A stretch of 64,000 bases of DNA from NCBI RefSeq assembly GCF_020882245.1, contig NC_083597.1, positions 83,306,152 to 83,370,151 on the forward strand, given 5' to 3'. Below, piece after piece: positions 52,641-64,000 of the stretch. The DNA comes from Rhopalosiphum padi. Lineage: Eukaryota > Arthropoda > Insecta > Hemiptera > Aphididae. The notes beneath the pieces are model-generated. The model had not been told where the DNA came from and did no database searches. It saw only the letters and a list, made by a program, of their open reading frames with translations. The position numbers were made by a program, and so were the translations under genes. How positions within the stretch are numbered: position 1 is the stretch's first letter; every line of letters begins with the position of its first letter.

Positions 52641-52666
52641 TGTGCGTGTGCGTGTGTGTGTGTGTG
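52641..52666. repeat. GT microsatellite
   Basis: A GT/GC tract in inverted relation to the CA tract at 52506-52543. Confidence 0.9.
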
Positions 52667-52669
52667 CTA

Positions 52670-55570
52670 ACATTGGGCATAACATATACACGTGCACAAA
52701 TAATAATATATAATATAATATATTAGGATATGGTTCTCCGGACGCGATATACATAGGTAGTATAATAATATAGCAATAATAACAATGAGCGCAATAAAAC
52801 ATCACCGCCATCGCCGTCGAAGGATTTTGCGCAGTCGGCAAAACGTCGGGGCAGCATGAGGTTGAATAATACGTACATACATACCGAGTGATTAACTCGA
52901 CGTAAGGCACGCTTAGTGTTTTAGAAAATGTTTTTAAAAACATTTCTTTCGCATAATTTTAAGTCGTTACAAAACAGCTACATTTTTAGAAGAAATTTGT
53001 ATTTGTATTATTTTTTATCGTTATTGTAATTGGTTTTTTTTTTTAATTCTTACCCTTTTGAATAACAACATGTATTTTCAATTTTATATTCTTAAGCAGA
53101 TTAATATTATTTGGACTATTATTTGTATCTATAAAAATCGAATTTTAATAATTCGATATATTATTATATTTACATATTATAGTCTAAAGCTGGCTGAAAA
53201 TTTAATGCATCAAAACATTTTTTTGTACATATCTGATATTTTGGCCAAATAGCCTAAATATAGATGCATACATTCTATAAAATCAGAAAATATGTAAAAA
53301 TGTGCATTTAATATTTAAATAAAACGCAACAACGTAAAATATATTTTTTTATATATAAAATTAATGAAACAATACATTTCGTACACATGCACTAGGAGTT
53401 ATAATGCGAAACAATTATTGAAAGTGTTATTAAATCTTAATCCAATTATATTATGTATAGTAACAAAAATAGTACATTAATTAATTTAATTCATTACCCG
53501 TTGTTTATTGATCACATTACCAAATACCATCACGATATTATAACGTTTATGGATAGGTTAATACACTATAGAATACAGTAGGTATACCATAAATCATAAT
53601 ACGACTATACGAGTACATATTATATAGACATTTTTTATATAGGTATTCTTCTAAGAACGTTTCTAAGAGAGTAAGAACTCTCTTTTTAACTGAAGTTAAT
53701 TGTAAATCAGTAATTAAACTTTTTGAATAATCCTACATAAGTTCTTAAAATAGATGTATATATATATAAAACAAGTATTTATTAGCATTTTTTTGAATTT
53801 ATGTTGGTTAGTCAAAATGACAGTGAATTATAACCACAACCGTGGTGAGACAAGGTGACAATAAGTGTAGGTATATTATACACGTCATCATCGCGATGGC
53901 CGATCGACACACGCACACGCACACACGTACGAAGTCTACGATAGTTATTATTTTTTCGGCGCTCATTGTTGTGGCACCGGGTCGTCCTGGGAAACAGTCG
54001 ATTATGTGTGTAGCACGCCGAAAACACATTTCACTATATACTTAGGCAGGTACGTTTCTATAATACGCTCGTATTGTACCTGCCCCGAATAAAAATAAAA
54101 AAAAAAACCCAAATTACAGCGCCTCCGCCCACGTTACCGACAGCATAATGTCGTCGCATGGAAATGCAGTTGAATATGCTATAGACTCTAGAGGAGTGTC
54201 CATAATAATTCCGTTTCCTTCCTTGTATGATACATAATATATAATATGTATATAAGATATATCATACACTAGTTTCGATACTATACACAATAGTATATTA
54301 TTGTATATTATAATTGCGCGCAATTTAATACGCGACGAATGTTGCAGTTATTATATTATGCAAACCTAAACGGTACACGGTAAATTATTATGTTGAATTT
54401 TACACAAAATAAAACATCAACACAATCAAGGTGCGAGCAGAATAGTTTTTAGATTTTTACAAGAATTTTATTACAATAAAAATTATAACATACATATTAC
54501 ATATTAAATACCTTCTTTATCTTCTATTTAACATCTGATCAAATTATCGTTGTCATTATTCGATAGGCTTGAACAAACGATGATCAATACAATTGTTTTT
54601 AAGAGTATAATATACCTAATATACATATTAAATAGCGTAGAAATAGATATAAGTTAAACCATAATATAGGCTAACCTATGTAGGGTTAGCACTTAGCTGT
54701 TCGAAAGATTGTCGTCGGAAATATTTTTTCACGACTATTATAAAAAAATTAAATTGCTTTCATCGAAAATGTAGTATTATTGTAAATGAAATAAATAAAT
54801 GTAAAATATAATCCACGTAATAGTAATTACTGCATCAGTATTGTCGTTTTAATAAATATTATACATAATATATATACCTATGATAATATTACGGGTATAG
54901 TTACAGTAGGTACGCTATGTTTTCTTATTGTGATTAAGGATAATTAAAATCAAACTGTAAACAATTATAATTTATCTCAGTAAATTCTTAATAAAATTAT
55001 TAAGGTTTTTGAAAAATGTTTATTATTATAATTGTTTTGTTAGTTTTAATTTCATGAAGGAAGACATAAATTTATTGTTTCATATTATTTGAAGGGAGTA
55101 ATAAGTGCATAGTGTTAAGAAAATCATTTAGTATAAACTATAGAAGAAGAAAAAGAGGAAAAGATTCAATAGTTGTGGTTGTTATTTTAGTCTTTAGAAA
55201 TATTAGTTAATTAAAAGGTGCAAAAAAACTCGTAAAAACTATACGCATATACATTTTACATACATGAAATAAATATATTTATTTATTAGAAAAAAAACAG
55301 AGGTTAAACTTATCGTATATACACGTACTGCGTAAAATATCTCTCAGATTGCAGCTGCATGAGGCAGAACACTGTAGATTAATGGTTTGAATGGAATTTT
55401 TAAAAGGATTCGCATCACTTAAGGATTCGCACTTGATTTCGAGCGTATAAGTTTATAATAATATACGTAATAAATAAGGGTGGTATATACATGGTGAATG
55501 GTGTATTTACGTCTCGAGAATCGCGTCGTTTATATTAGCGAAGACATCTTTGTCACTCAACGTAGAAGAC
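52670..55570. other. AT-rich non-coding stretch
   Basis: No supported genes. A small CA-rich patch lies at 53908-53928, and AT palindromes at 54226-54275. Confidence 0.5.
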
Positions 55571-55992
55571 ATTCGCATTAAACAAGATCTGTGTTGATAA
55601 ATATATATTGAAATCGGACGAATATTGTAATGTAAACACGGTTGATTATAAAAGCTTTTCGGGGACGCATGATGTCAAAAGGGACGGGAGAAGAAGACGA
55701 TGACGATGACGACGACGGCGAAGAAGAAGCTGAACCCATTGGTGCGCTATATCGCGTTGTTTGTTCGTTCATGGGCCACGGACTTTCGGCTTCTCGATTC
55801 GGATTAATTATTATTATTGCGATCCTTTCTCCCCATCGTTTATAAGTCGTCGACGTACATCTCTCCCCAAATACGTATATTATATTATGTATAGGTATAA
55901 TATGGCTTATATAAAATCGAGAGCGAAATGGAATCAGTCACCTGCGAAAGGATTTTCGTCCGGACGATATTATTACGTGTGCGCCGAGTATA

Positions 55993-55993
55993 C

Positions 55994-56028
<35 letters not shown>

Positions 56029-56032
56029 TATT
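55993..56032. repeat. ATT microsatellite
   Basis: About twelve tandem ATT units with one late interruption. Confidence 0.9.
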
Positions 56033-56050
56033 ATACACACATCGTATACG

Positions 56051-56053
<3 letters not shown>

Positions 56054-56086
<33 letters not shown>

Positions 56087-56121
56087 AATGTATATATTAT
56101 GTATATATATATATATATATG
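56054..56121. repeat. Two TA microsatellites in close sequence
   Basis: TA tracts at 56054-56081 and 56102-56121 are separated by about 20 bases. Both are self-complementary and likely to be length-variable. Confidence 0.9.
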
Positions 56122-56899
56122 TAGGTGCACACAAAGGGACGGTGTTTTTATTTACCTTTATCTCTCCCCCTTTTTTTTTCGGAATTTTCAATATCGCTAC
56201 GGGCTGCATTTTTGTCACACAGATAGATGATAGAAATAAGCTCCTGTCAGCACTGGATGTATATTAAAAATAATATATTATGTGTGTATTTTCGACTCGA
56301 ATTAGATCTACACGATCGCGTGACCGCCACCGTGTTAATTTGGTTTGATTTCAGTACTACGGAGGTACCTCTACTCCATACTACGGGATTTATTTTAGAA
56401 ACATTTTAAAATTTAATGGCGGTGGTTTGTTTTTGAAAGGGGAAACGGCGAATAATCGCGTGACGAACAATGCGTGTGCGTGTATGTGTGTGTGTACCTA
56501 TATTCGGTTTACAGTCCGTCCTTTTGGCCACAGTGGTTTTAAACGGTATTGTTGTTTTTGTTTTAGCGATGTATTTGTTACAACGTTTTTATTTGTTTAT
56601 TATACGCGAACGAATTTACATAATGCCACCGACGCCGCTGTAATTGGACGGGACTTTTACCTGTCTGATGATGATGATGACCGAGGTTGGGTGACGCACG
56701 CGCCGCGTTTCGTTCATCCGACGTCGGTTTGTTTGTAAATTTGGTCGAAAGCGAACGACGAAATATTTTAGTCGATAGTCGCATCTATATTATTGCTTTT
56801 TACGTTATAGTCTTACGTTTTTTGCTAGTTAACATACTCGATGGAGGGATGTATCGCACTCAGTGCCTCACTGTTTATCGAAACTACTAAATACTCAAA

Positions 56900-57858
56900 T
56901 ATAGAAATCAAATGGGCCGTGAATGTATAAAGCCATATCACCTATATTGTGTTATACAAATAATACATTTTTAAATCTGAACAGTCTTTTTTTGATGAAG
57001 TTCTTTATGCAGTTTATCGTTATATTTTTAAATATAACACAAACATAATTCAACTTTATTTTCATTTTTTAAAAATCTCGTTTCAACTACCATAATAATT
57101 CGAAAGTCAATAATTATCTAAACAAATTTCAATCTATATTATACTATTTTTAAATAATCTTCAGGATCCAATCGATACATTAAAAATATATGAGCAGCAC
57201 GAATGATGAAACATTTAAATACCTAGTATACTGTATACTTAATAAATAGTAAATTGTATTAATTTAACTGACTACATATATGAAATGTATATTATTTAAT
57301 TTAAGTATTATTGAAGAATTTACTTAGGGAGTAAATATAATAATGTTACACAACATAGATTTATATCAATTATCAAGATTATTTATATTTACTATAAAAT
57401 GAAAAGTTTAAACCTTTCTTTTCCCTGACATTTAAAATAATCTGTACTTTTCCTGATAGTTATTATAACTAATTATAAATAAACAATAAATTAAAATTGG
57501 ATGAAAAAAATGATGGAGTGTATATAATTATAAAAACGCATGTTACAAATCATGTATTTTAATTTTTTCAAAAAGAAAATTTCTAAACAAAAGTTTTTTG
57601 TTCAGATAATTATTGTGTAGGTATATAATATAATATATTTGTATGAGCTAACCCAAAATAATGATTATAGAATTTAAATTTAAAATACCAGTTTGATTTT
57701 TAGAAATAAATACATATTATAATATGTGTACGTGTATTATATTATTATTGGAGGACAGAGCTATATAGGTGTAGAAAAAATGACTTGAATGGATTCAAGT
57801 AAAATTAGAAATAAGTTATTTAATAATTATAAATTTACATTTCACTCAAAAAGTGTTT
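56900..57858. other. AT-rich non-coding stretch
   Basis: I see nothing supported. Only AT palindromes such as ACATATTATAATATGT at 57712-57727. Confidence 0.5.
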
Positions 57859-57866
57859 TCAGTAAA

Positions 57867-58061
57867 CAGTGCCGGTCCAAGATAATATGGCACCCTGGGA
57901 AAATTTTTTATAGGCGCCCTTAAAAATATAGCTTAAATATATAAAAATGTATTATTATAGAGAAATGTAATTATTACACGCCGTTATTATTTAAAAAATT
58001 TTTTTACTAAAACATCATAAGTTTTTACGATTTTTTGAGCACTTGCCTTGGGCCGCCACTG
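57867..58061. mobile_element. hAT-superfamily MITE with perfect 8-bp duplication
   Basis: The left end CAGTGCCGGTCCAAGA and the right end (reverse complement) CAGTGGCGGCCCAAGG agree at 13 of 16 positions. Both flanks read TCAGTAAA (57859-57866 and 58062-58069), an exact 8-bp target-site duplication. CAGTG ends plus 8-bp duplications are the hAT signature. The 195-bp interior is non-coding, so the element is non-autonomous and was mobilised in trans. Confidence 0.9.
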
Positions 58062-60820
58062 TCAGTAAAATATTTAGTTAGAATTGTATCATAGATTAAA
58101 CGATTGAATCCAAACTTGATAAACTGTCAGCTATTCCTTATACCCTGCAGGTATGTACCATAATACATTATAATATTAATATATGGTACACATTACACAC
58201 TGCACGAGGAAGGGATTATGTTGCGTAGCTCGTTATGCCTTTAATTAGTCGAATTATTATGGATTATGCCTGTATGTATAGCTTTAATGTATATTTTATA
58301 AACATAGTTCATTAGTTCACAATATTTGTAAACAGTAGTATTTTATCATAAAACTGCTATAAATATATGATAAATTAGATGGGACTGATGGGAGTTAAAA
58401 TGCTGATATCTAATTTTAAAACTTAGATGTAAACATTTTAAATACACGATTAGTACATGCATTAATTTCATCATTTTATATTGCTCATAATTTGTTCGCC
58501 ATTATTTTAGTTGGTGAAACCATTATCATCTATAATTTATCTGATAAGAGCTATAGTATAGTGTAAAATGTACAGTCGTATAATATAAATCAACGAGACG
58601 CTGTACAATGCACATAAATACATAATTATTTAAGTGGATAATTTATCACGAAAAACTATTAGCTTTTTGTAGTACATGGCGATCGGATTGTGTTTAGTAT
58701 TTAGACAATTTAGGATATCAACACGTGCAGTACTATACAGTGTCTGCAATAATATGTATAATAATATAAATGTAGGAGTATATACTATGTTTAAACATAT
58801 AACTATATAAGTGCACCACCCGCATATATTATAGGTTTTCGTTTAATTTGTATTATTTTGTTTTCATTTTATTTCTTTCGACAATGCGCGCACCATAAAA
58901 CTAAAAAATGTGTTTTTGTGTATATGCAATTTTATTATAGGGACCGTCAAAAAGACCAAATAGAAATTCCCCCACAAGAATCGTAAAAAAAAATAAAAAT
59001 CCACCTCACGAACTTCCATCGAGTAAAGTAATTGGCCATTAAACCTCTGCAGAACCGTAATAAACTCGTGTATAAGGAAGTACGAGACGATTTGGACGGT
59101 ACGGTAATATACGTTTTCAGGGGGTGAGTGGGGAGGGGGCAATTATACATTTATTTCGTACATGATTATTGATTTTAAATTTAATTTCATCTTATAAGTA
59201 TACAATATACTCATATCATAATTGAAAAAGAACGGCTTGAGTTATAGTTGAATTTAAACTCGATATAGAAAATTATAAAATATATTCACTCTCTGTAAAA
59301 ATAAGGTAGGAGACAGAAAATGTATTTTAAATATTCAGGTCTAGATTCGGGTCTTTGAACTCGTTGCGTATACAAATATAATGTAATACCTATAGGTATA
59401 TATATACATATATTAATAATAATATGCACACTGTAATATAGTATATTAGTATATTATATGCCATGTACGAGTTTATATAAGACACGCACCGGTGTAAATA
59501 CTATTTGGTTTTAGTGTCTTTGACCGACCACATTACATGTACATGGTGCAGTATTAAAATGTAGTTCTTCCATAAATTATGAACGGACCCGGGAGTGAGG
59601 TATAGGTACAAGAACACTGGTTATTTACCGTCTGGCCGTCGGTAAGCCTCGGATTTCTTACCCTGAACTCTGATCTTGTTGGTTTTTCAGCAGTTGTTTT
59701 AGATATCTGAAAAAATTTTGAACGAATAAAATACAATAGGCATAATATATACTGTATACATAATATTATTTATTCTGTATAAAATACAAATGATAATAAG
59801 TCGTAAACGTTTAACCACAGGTAATACACACATAATTGTGTTCAGCTTGTTGACAATAATAAAATATAGATATTTTGAAATGTTCGTAATTTTTTAATTT
59901 GTATTTAGAAAGGGTCATCAGTCTCAGCTGCACTTGAACGGTTATAAGTGCGCGCATACTCGTCTAAGCTGGGTTTTTTTATTTTTAAATCGTACAATTC
60001 GTACATACTCCAAAAGGGCCGGTTTTGACATCGCAAATTTGTTTTTTAATGAACGAAAATCATGACTACGACAAATATATATATATACTCGTCACCCGTG
60101 GCGATATTATATTATGTTATTATATAAAAAAAAAAAAAAATCGCTGTGAAAAAAGAAAACACCATTAACGGCGAGGAGGGACTATAAAAATATGTTATAA
60201 GACAACTATATATATTGTATTTTAAAACCGTAACTATACTTGATTATAGACATAGGTGTTATAATTCATAATATTACTACGATATGCTGTCAATACACGA
60301 GGTGTCGTTTTTATTTCGACCAAAATAATAAACAATATAAACAACAATGGACGTCTCGTTTGTTTAGCATATTATATTATATATTATTAATGTTATTTTA
60401 TATACGACTTATTATTATTATTATTATTTTGAGTGCCAGGTTTGTAAAACTGTACTTAAAATTGAAATGAAACCCAATTAACAACGACTTAAAAAAAAAA
60501 ATGTTATAGTATAAATATTATATAAATTATATAATACACAAGTGTATTGTGTAATGAAAACATTTGGTAGGTAAGAAATTTTCTCTCGTCAATGCGTCAT
60601 AAATCATAAGCATAATGTCTTTTGGTATAATTGTAAAAATAAATATTAAAGTTTAGTATTTTACATTTAAATATATATTTCTTAAGCTAAAGTTTCAGCT
60701 GAATGTTGTTCACTACGTTAAATACAGATCTGAATATAGGTATGTACAAATACAATAAACACACTACTTCGGGTATTTTACTACTTTTTTGTACATTTCG
60801 TAGAGATTTACAACGGGAGG
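58062..60820. other. AT-rich non-coding stretch
   Basis: No supported genes. A GC-richer patch at 58910-59140 has minus open frames (58864-59142) lacking recognisable features. Short AT tracts lie at 59395-59420 and 60077-60090, and an A-run at 60126-60141. Confidence 0.5.
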
Positions 60821-60830
60821 TAATATACAA

Positions 60831-61470
60831 GAGTGGTTGTTAACCTTTTTTGTATCGCGAATCCCTATTTCTTTATTTTTTTGTAATGCGACCCCCTTAA
60901 AAAAAATAACGTTATTTTATTCATCAAAATTTGATTTAATTACTGATAAAATATTTATGTGGTAAGTATTTGATTAAGCATTAGTTTTGATTAATTTACA
61001 CTTAAAAATTTAATTAATTTATAATACAACTAATTACAACATTATTCGTATTGTTAAGCATACACAATAAATTTAAATATAAAAAAATACATGAATTCAA
61101 TTTTAAAAATGTACAATTTAATTTGTTAATGTGATACTTGATCTATAATACTTGATTACGCTCCTCGGCATGTTATTGTATAGATATAGACAGTGGCGTG
61201 CTCAGCTTTTTTGAAAGCGGGGGGATATTCATTTTTGACTTGTCACAGACCCTAAATTTTTTTTTCATGTAGATAATATATCATTACAAAAAAATCCAAA
61301 GTAGGATATTACACCCTGACCCCCCCCCCGTATAGAACAAAATAAAAAATTATAACTATTTTATTCTTAAATAATATGAAAAAATCATTTTGTCTATTAT
61401 TTTTGGTGACTCCCAAACCTACCATTCGCGACTCTCTTGGGACTCGCGACCTTCAGGTTGAAAACCACTG
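60831..61470. mobile_element. hAT-like non-autonomous element, 640 bp, worn
   Basis: The left end is GAGTGGTTGTTAACCT, then CGCGAATCCC. The right end, reverse complemented, is CAGTGGTTTTCAACCT, then CGCGAGTCCC. The flanks ATATACAA (60823-60830) and GTATAGAA (61471-61478) match at 6 of 8 positions, a plausible decayed duplication. The interior is AT-rich and non-coding and carries a second CAGTGGCGTG end at 61191, suggesting nesting. Confidence 0.65.
61191..61332. mobile_element. Nested hAT-like fragment
   Basis: It begins CAGTGGCGTGCTCAGC and includes a G-run (61218-61226) and a C-run (61318-61329), the same layout as the ends of the 13661-14272 element. It has no matching right inverted end, so it is truncated. 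Confidence 0.35.
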
Positions 61471-61479
61471 GTATAGAAA

Positions 61480-62050
61480 CATACGACAATCGCGTTAAAA
61501 GTTGTACGACATATTAAAATAGGTATATTTATTTGTTGTACTTAAACGGAAATTATTCTTATTATATATTTTTGTTACTATATATTTAAAAATTAATTAT
61601 TTTCAACAAAACATATTACAGAAAATGAGAAGTCTCTTTAGTTGGTTTACTTGAAAGATAAGAAAGTTGGTAGTGCAATTGCAGGACTAAAGAATGGTGG
61701 GTGGGATCTGCTGTGTTCTTGTGGAACATTAAAGTCATCAATGATGAAATGTAAGTAGTAACACTTTTACCCACATTACAGCTCTATAGGGATTTAAGTC
61801 TTAAAGTTCCTTATTTGCAATCAACTATACAAGGAGAGGAGTCTTATTCAAGGAAATCAGCTGCAATTGGCGCATAGTCGTGTGGTTTATCGCGAACGAC
61901 TAAAAAAAAATAGATTAAATGAAGAACGTTGGAAATTTTCTATTAATCGAGCATCGTAAACAGTATAGTAAACTGCAAATATCAGTTAGAGATCTGAGAA
62001 TCAACACACGAAATATTACAGTCACACGACGAGTGCGGTAAGTTTAATAT
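61480..62050. other. AT-rich non-coding stretch
   Basis: I see nothing supported in this interval. Confidence 0.5.
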
Positions 62051-62059
62051 ATGTATAAT

Positions 62060-62210
62060 ATGTTTATATACATATTATATAGTCGTCACTCGCCACTCGC
62101 GCACCACGGAATCGCAACAACGTTAACCGACAAACATGGGGCGCGACGGACGATCCGAACAGAAAACAGATACGAAAAATTGACAACCTCCCGGCCGAGA
62201 TAATAAACGA

Positions 62211-62242
<32 letters not shown>

Positions 62243-62720
62243 CAACAACACGACGAAAACGAGGACGTCGCGGAGTTATGATCGTCGTGTATGCGCGAGA
62301 ATAGAACGGGAAACATAAATTATTGTATAGGCGGTGTATGGAAATCGTTAAAAGTCGACGGCGGGCCTGCATTTTGGAACACACCGGGCGCGCGCGCGTG
62401 TGTGTGTGTGTGCGGGGCTGGATGAACAGACGTAAATCACGCGGCGTGTATAGAAGAGTTTATGTCGTCGGAATTGGCATCGGTTCAATTATAATATCTT
62501 ATTTGGACGGAAAACGGGTTAGTGTATTATTATTATTATTATTATTATTGTATCGGAAGCGTCTTAATTAGACGCGTGTGTGCGTGCCGGCCTAAATTTT
62601 TTCCATCTCGCACAATCGTAAAACTCATCGTCGACGATTATCGCGTCTCCGTCACGGGCTCGTCGTATACGCGCGTGCACCACCGCATCACGTTCGTTTC
62701 GTGACAAACGCATATGGTCG
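62060..62720. promoter_or_regulatory. CpG-rich patch with ATT/AAT microsatellites
   Basis: CpG-dense sequence (62080-62310, 62340-62510, 62560-62740) is interrupted by an AAT tract (62211-62240) and an ATT tract (62525-62549), with a CG/GT run at 62388-62411. Open frames on both strands contain poly-Ile or poly-Tyr from the microsatellites. It may be a promoter or first untranslated exon of an upstream gene. Confidence 0.35.
62211..62240. repeat. AAT microsatellite
   Basis: An uninterrupted AAT tract. Confidence 0.9.
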
Positions 62721-63153
62721 GGGATTCGTTCCGCAGCAGTTTCGATTATCGGCTCCCGTTACCGTTATTATATTATATTATTAAGGATATAAAAACAATA
62801 TTATATTATCGTTATACAACTTAACCACACGCCGCACATATATATATAAATGCATACAAACATAATTAAGGGATATCTCGATAATGTTTTCATACGCGTG
62901 ACTGCGTGAGATGGCAAAAGACGTTCGGACACACTTTCGTGTTTGTCCCCCACCTCATATATCGCCTTCCGTGTAGGTTTAGTTATACGTATAATAAAAA
63001 AAAGTTACTCGAATTGACTTTTTTAATAAAAACACTCACTTGAATTGTTTAAAAATTGAAATAAATAATATATTATGAGCGAAACAAAGCTTTATAACCA
63101 AATCTTTATTATGCCTTCGCCCAACCTATATACTAGGATAGCTTATTATATAT

Positions 63154-63183
63154 AAGGTCACATATAATGCTATATGTGACCTT
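63154..63183. other. Perfect 13-bp hairpin with 4-base loop before a T-run
   Basis: AAGGTCACATATA, loop ATGC, TATATGTGACCTT, then TTTTC. The stem is exact. It is too short for a microRNA precursor. It may be a terminal piece of a small palindromic element or a chance palindrome. Confidence 0.6.
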
Positions 63184-63469
63184 TTTTCTTTTTCATATCA
63201 CGAATGTATCTTGTAAAAACTACAAAGTAGATAGGAAATACGGTTTTTTGTAGTTTTAAAACTAAATAAACATTAATATTTATATACAAATATCAATATT
63301 TTAACCCATTGACATAATGAGCACACCATTTGACGTACTCGAAACCAAAGAACTAAACACAATTATCCTAATTCAAAAAGAAAAAAAATTAAAACAAACT
63401 ATAAAGAAATATCGCTTTATTTTTGAATTCGAAATATATCAACTTATTAACAAAACATTATATAAAATT

Positions 63470-63810
63470 ATTTTTAGATTCTGAGTGGACTGCGGAGTGA
63501 AGAATGTATTTATTTTACAAAGATATGTTTTTTTATAACTGTCATTACTTTAGTAAAAATTACCTGATATTTAATTTTAAATAATTAGGGTGGACGGGTA
63601 GTTTTGGTATCAAATTTGATCTAGTTGATCAAAAGTAAAAATTCCAAGTAATTTTCAGTAAAAATAAGAAAATTTATGATTTTTGCCTAAAAATTAGTTA
63701 AAAAAAAGCGTAAAAAATCATAAAAAATTGAGAATTTTTATACAACTATTAAAATCTGTTTTTTTTTTTTAAAAAATGGGCATCAACCTGATTTTTTATA
63801 GAGGAAAGAG
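63470..63810 (-). repeat. AT-rich interspersed repeat, minus-orientation copy
   Basis: On the minus strand, the sequence near 63500-63475 reads CTTCACTCCGCAGTCCACTC then AGAATCT, the counterpart of the CTCCGCTCAGAATCT end of the plus copies. The following 63600-63760 carries TTCCAAGTAATTTTC and GATTTTTGCCTAAAAATT, matching the CCGATTTTGCG...AAATTCC part elsewhere. It fades before the window end. Confidence 0.5.
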
Positions 63811-64000
63811 GCATTTTCATGAAGGAAAACATGTTAGTGTTATGAGTTGTGACCTTTAATCATATAATCTATAATATATAAATATAATGCAAATTGAATC
63901 TTAAGATACATCCGTATTATAGATAAATAAACTACACATTCAACGCACGTGATTGATTTAACAACGAATGTGTTGTAATGAAAAAACAGTATTATTATTC

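Larger units (their letters stand above)
55640..56800. other. Mixed CpG-containing stretch with several microsatellites
   Basis: It contains a GAC/GAT-rich run (55696-55726), an ATT repeat (55993-56032), and two TA repeats (56054-56081, 56102-56121). Later CpG-bearing sequence (56420-56740) has overlapping open frames without recognisable domains. Confidence 0.4.

Noticed and set aside
52903..52913. TAAGGCACGC, like the start of miR-124
   Set aside because: Only the first bases match; the rest of the mature sequence and a precursor stem are absent.
55578..56218. Open frames with poly-Ser, poly-Asp, poly-Ile or poly-Tyr
   Set aside because: They read through GAC, ATT and TA simple repeats; no independent support.
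62064..62571. Open frames with poly-Ile/poly-Tyr
   Set aside because: They are translations of AAT/ATT microsatellites in CpG-rich DNA.

Overview
This is a eukaryotic, AT-rich window of intron and intergenic type. It has dense microsatellites, many 'ATAATATTAT'-like palindromic runs, and several kinds of transposon ends. The single gene I recognise is the 5' coding exon of headcase (hdc, human HECA), on the minus strand at 26484-27394. The repeat families resemble ones I associate with aphid genomes, such as the 'CTCCGCTCAGAATC' repeats and short hAT-type elements. Together with an arthropod-style Hdc N-terminus, this suggests an aphid or close hemipteran relative. The species assignment is inference.

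Layout. 1-26.4 kb lies downstream of the hdc exon and, because I find no second hdc exon, is most simply read as one long hdc first coding intron. It holds CpG-rich patches (1.4, 2.4-2.6, 5.0-5.9, 14.3-16.8, 25.6-26.1 kb), a 178-bp MITE with a perfect 5-bp target-site duplication (4.8 kb), a hAT-like remnant (13.7-14.3 kb), and a roughly 5.7-kb repeat composite bounded by inverted TTAA-GAGGCCGTC ends (19.4-25.1 kb). That composite contains a head-to-head pair of a diverged AT-rich repeat, a pogo-like end, and a 110-bp-arm, 98% identical hairpin. 26.5-28.5 kb holds the hdc exon and its CpG-rich promoter and 5' leader, with a perfect GTCACGTGAC palindrome.

28.5-64 kb is upstream of hdc. It is mostly AT-rich non-coding DNA with further copies of the same repeat (32.8-33.7, 36.9-38.1, 63.5-63.8 kb), two more hAT-type elements (57.9 and 60.8 kb), CpG-rich patches (43.7-44.5, 45.6-45.9, 52.2-52.6, 55.6-56.8, 62.1-62.7 kb) and three weakly supported candidate coding pieces (43.7, 45.5, 51.9 kb).

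There is no operon, CRISPR array, rRNA or convincing tRNA. I see no multi-gene system here. The most unusual items are the long near-perfect hairpin whose only two arm differences both become G-U pairs in a minus-strand transcript, and the in-frame asparagine/valine insertion in the otherwise conserved Hdc N-terminal domain.
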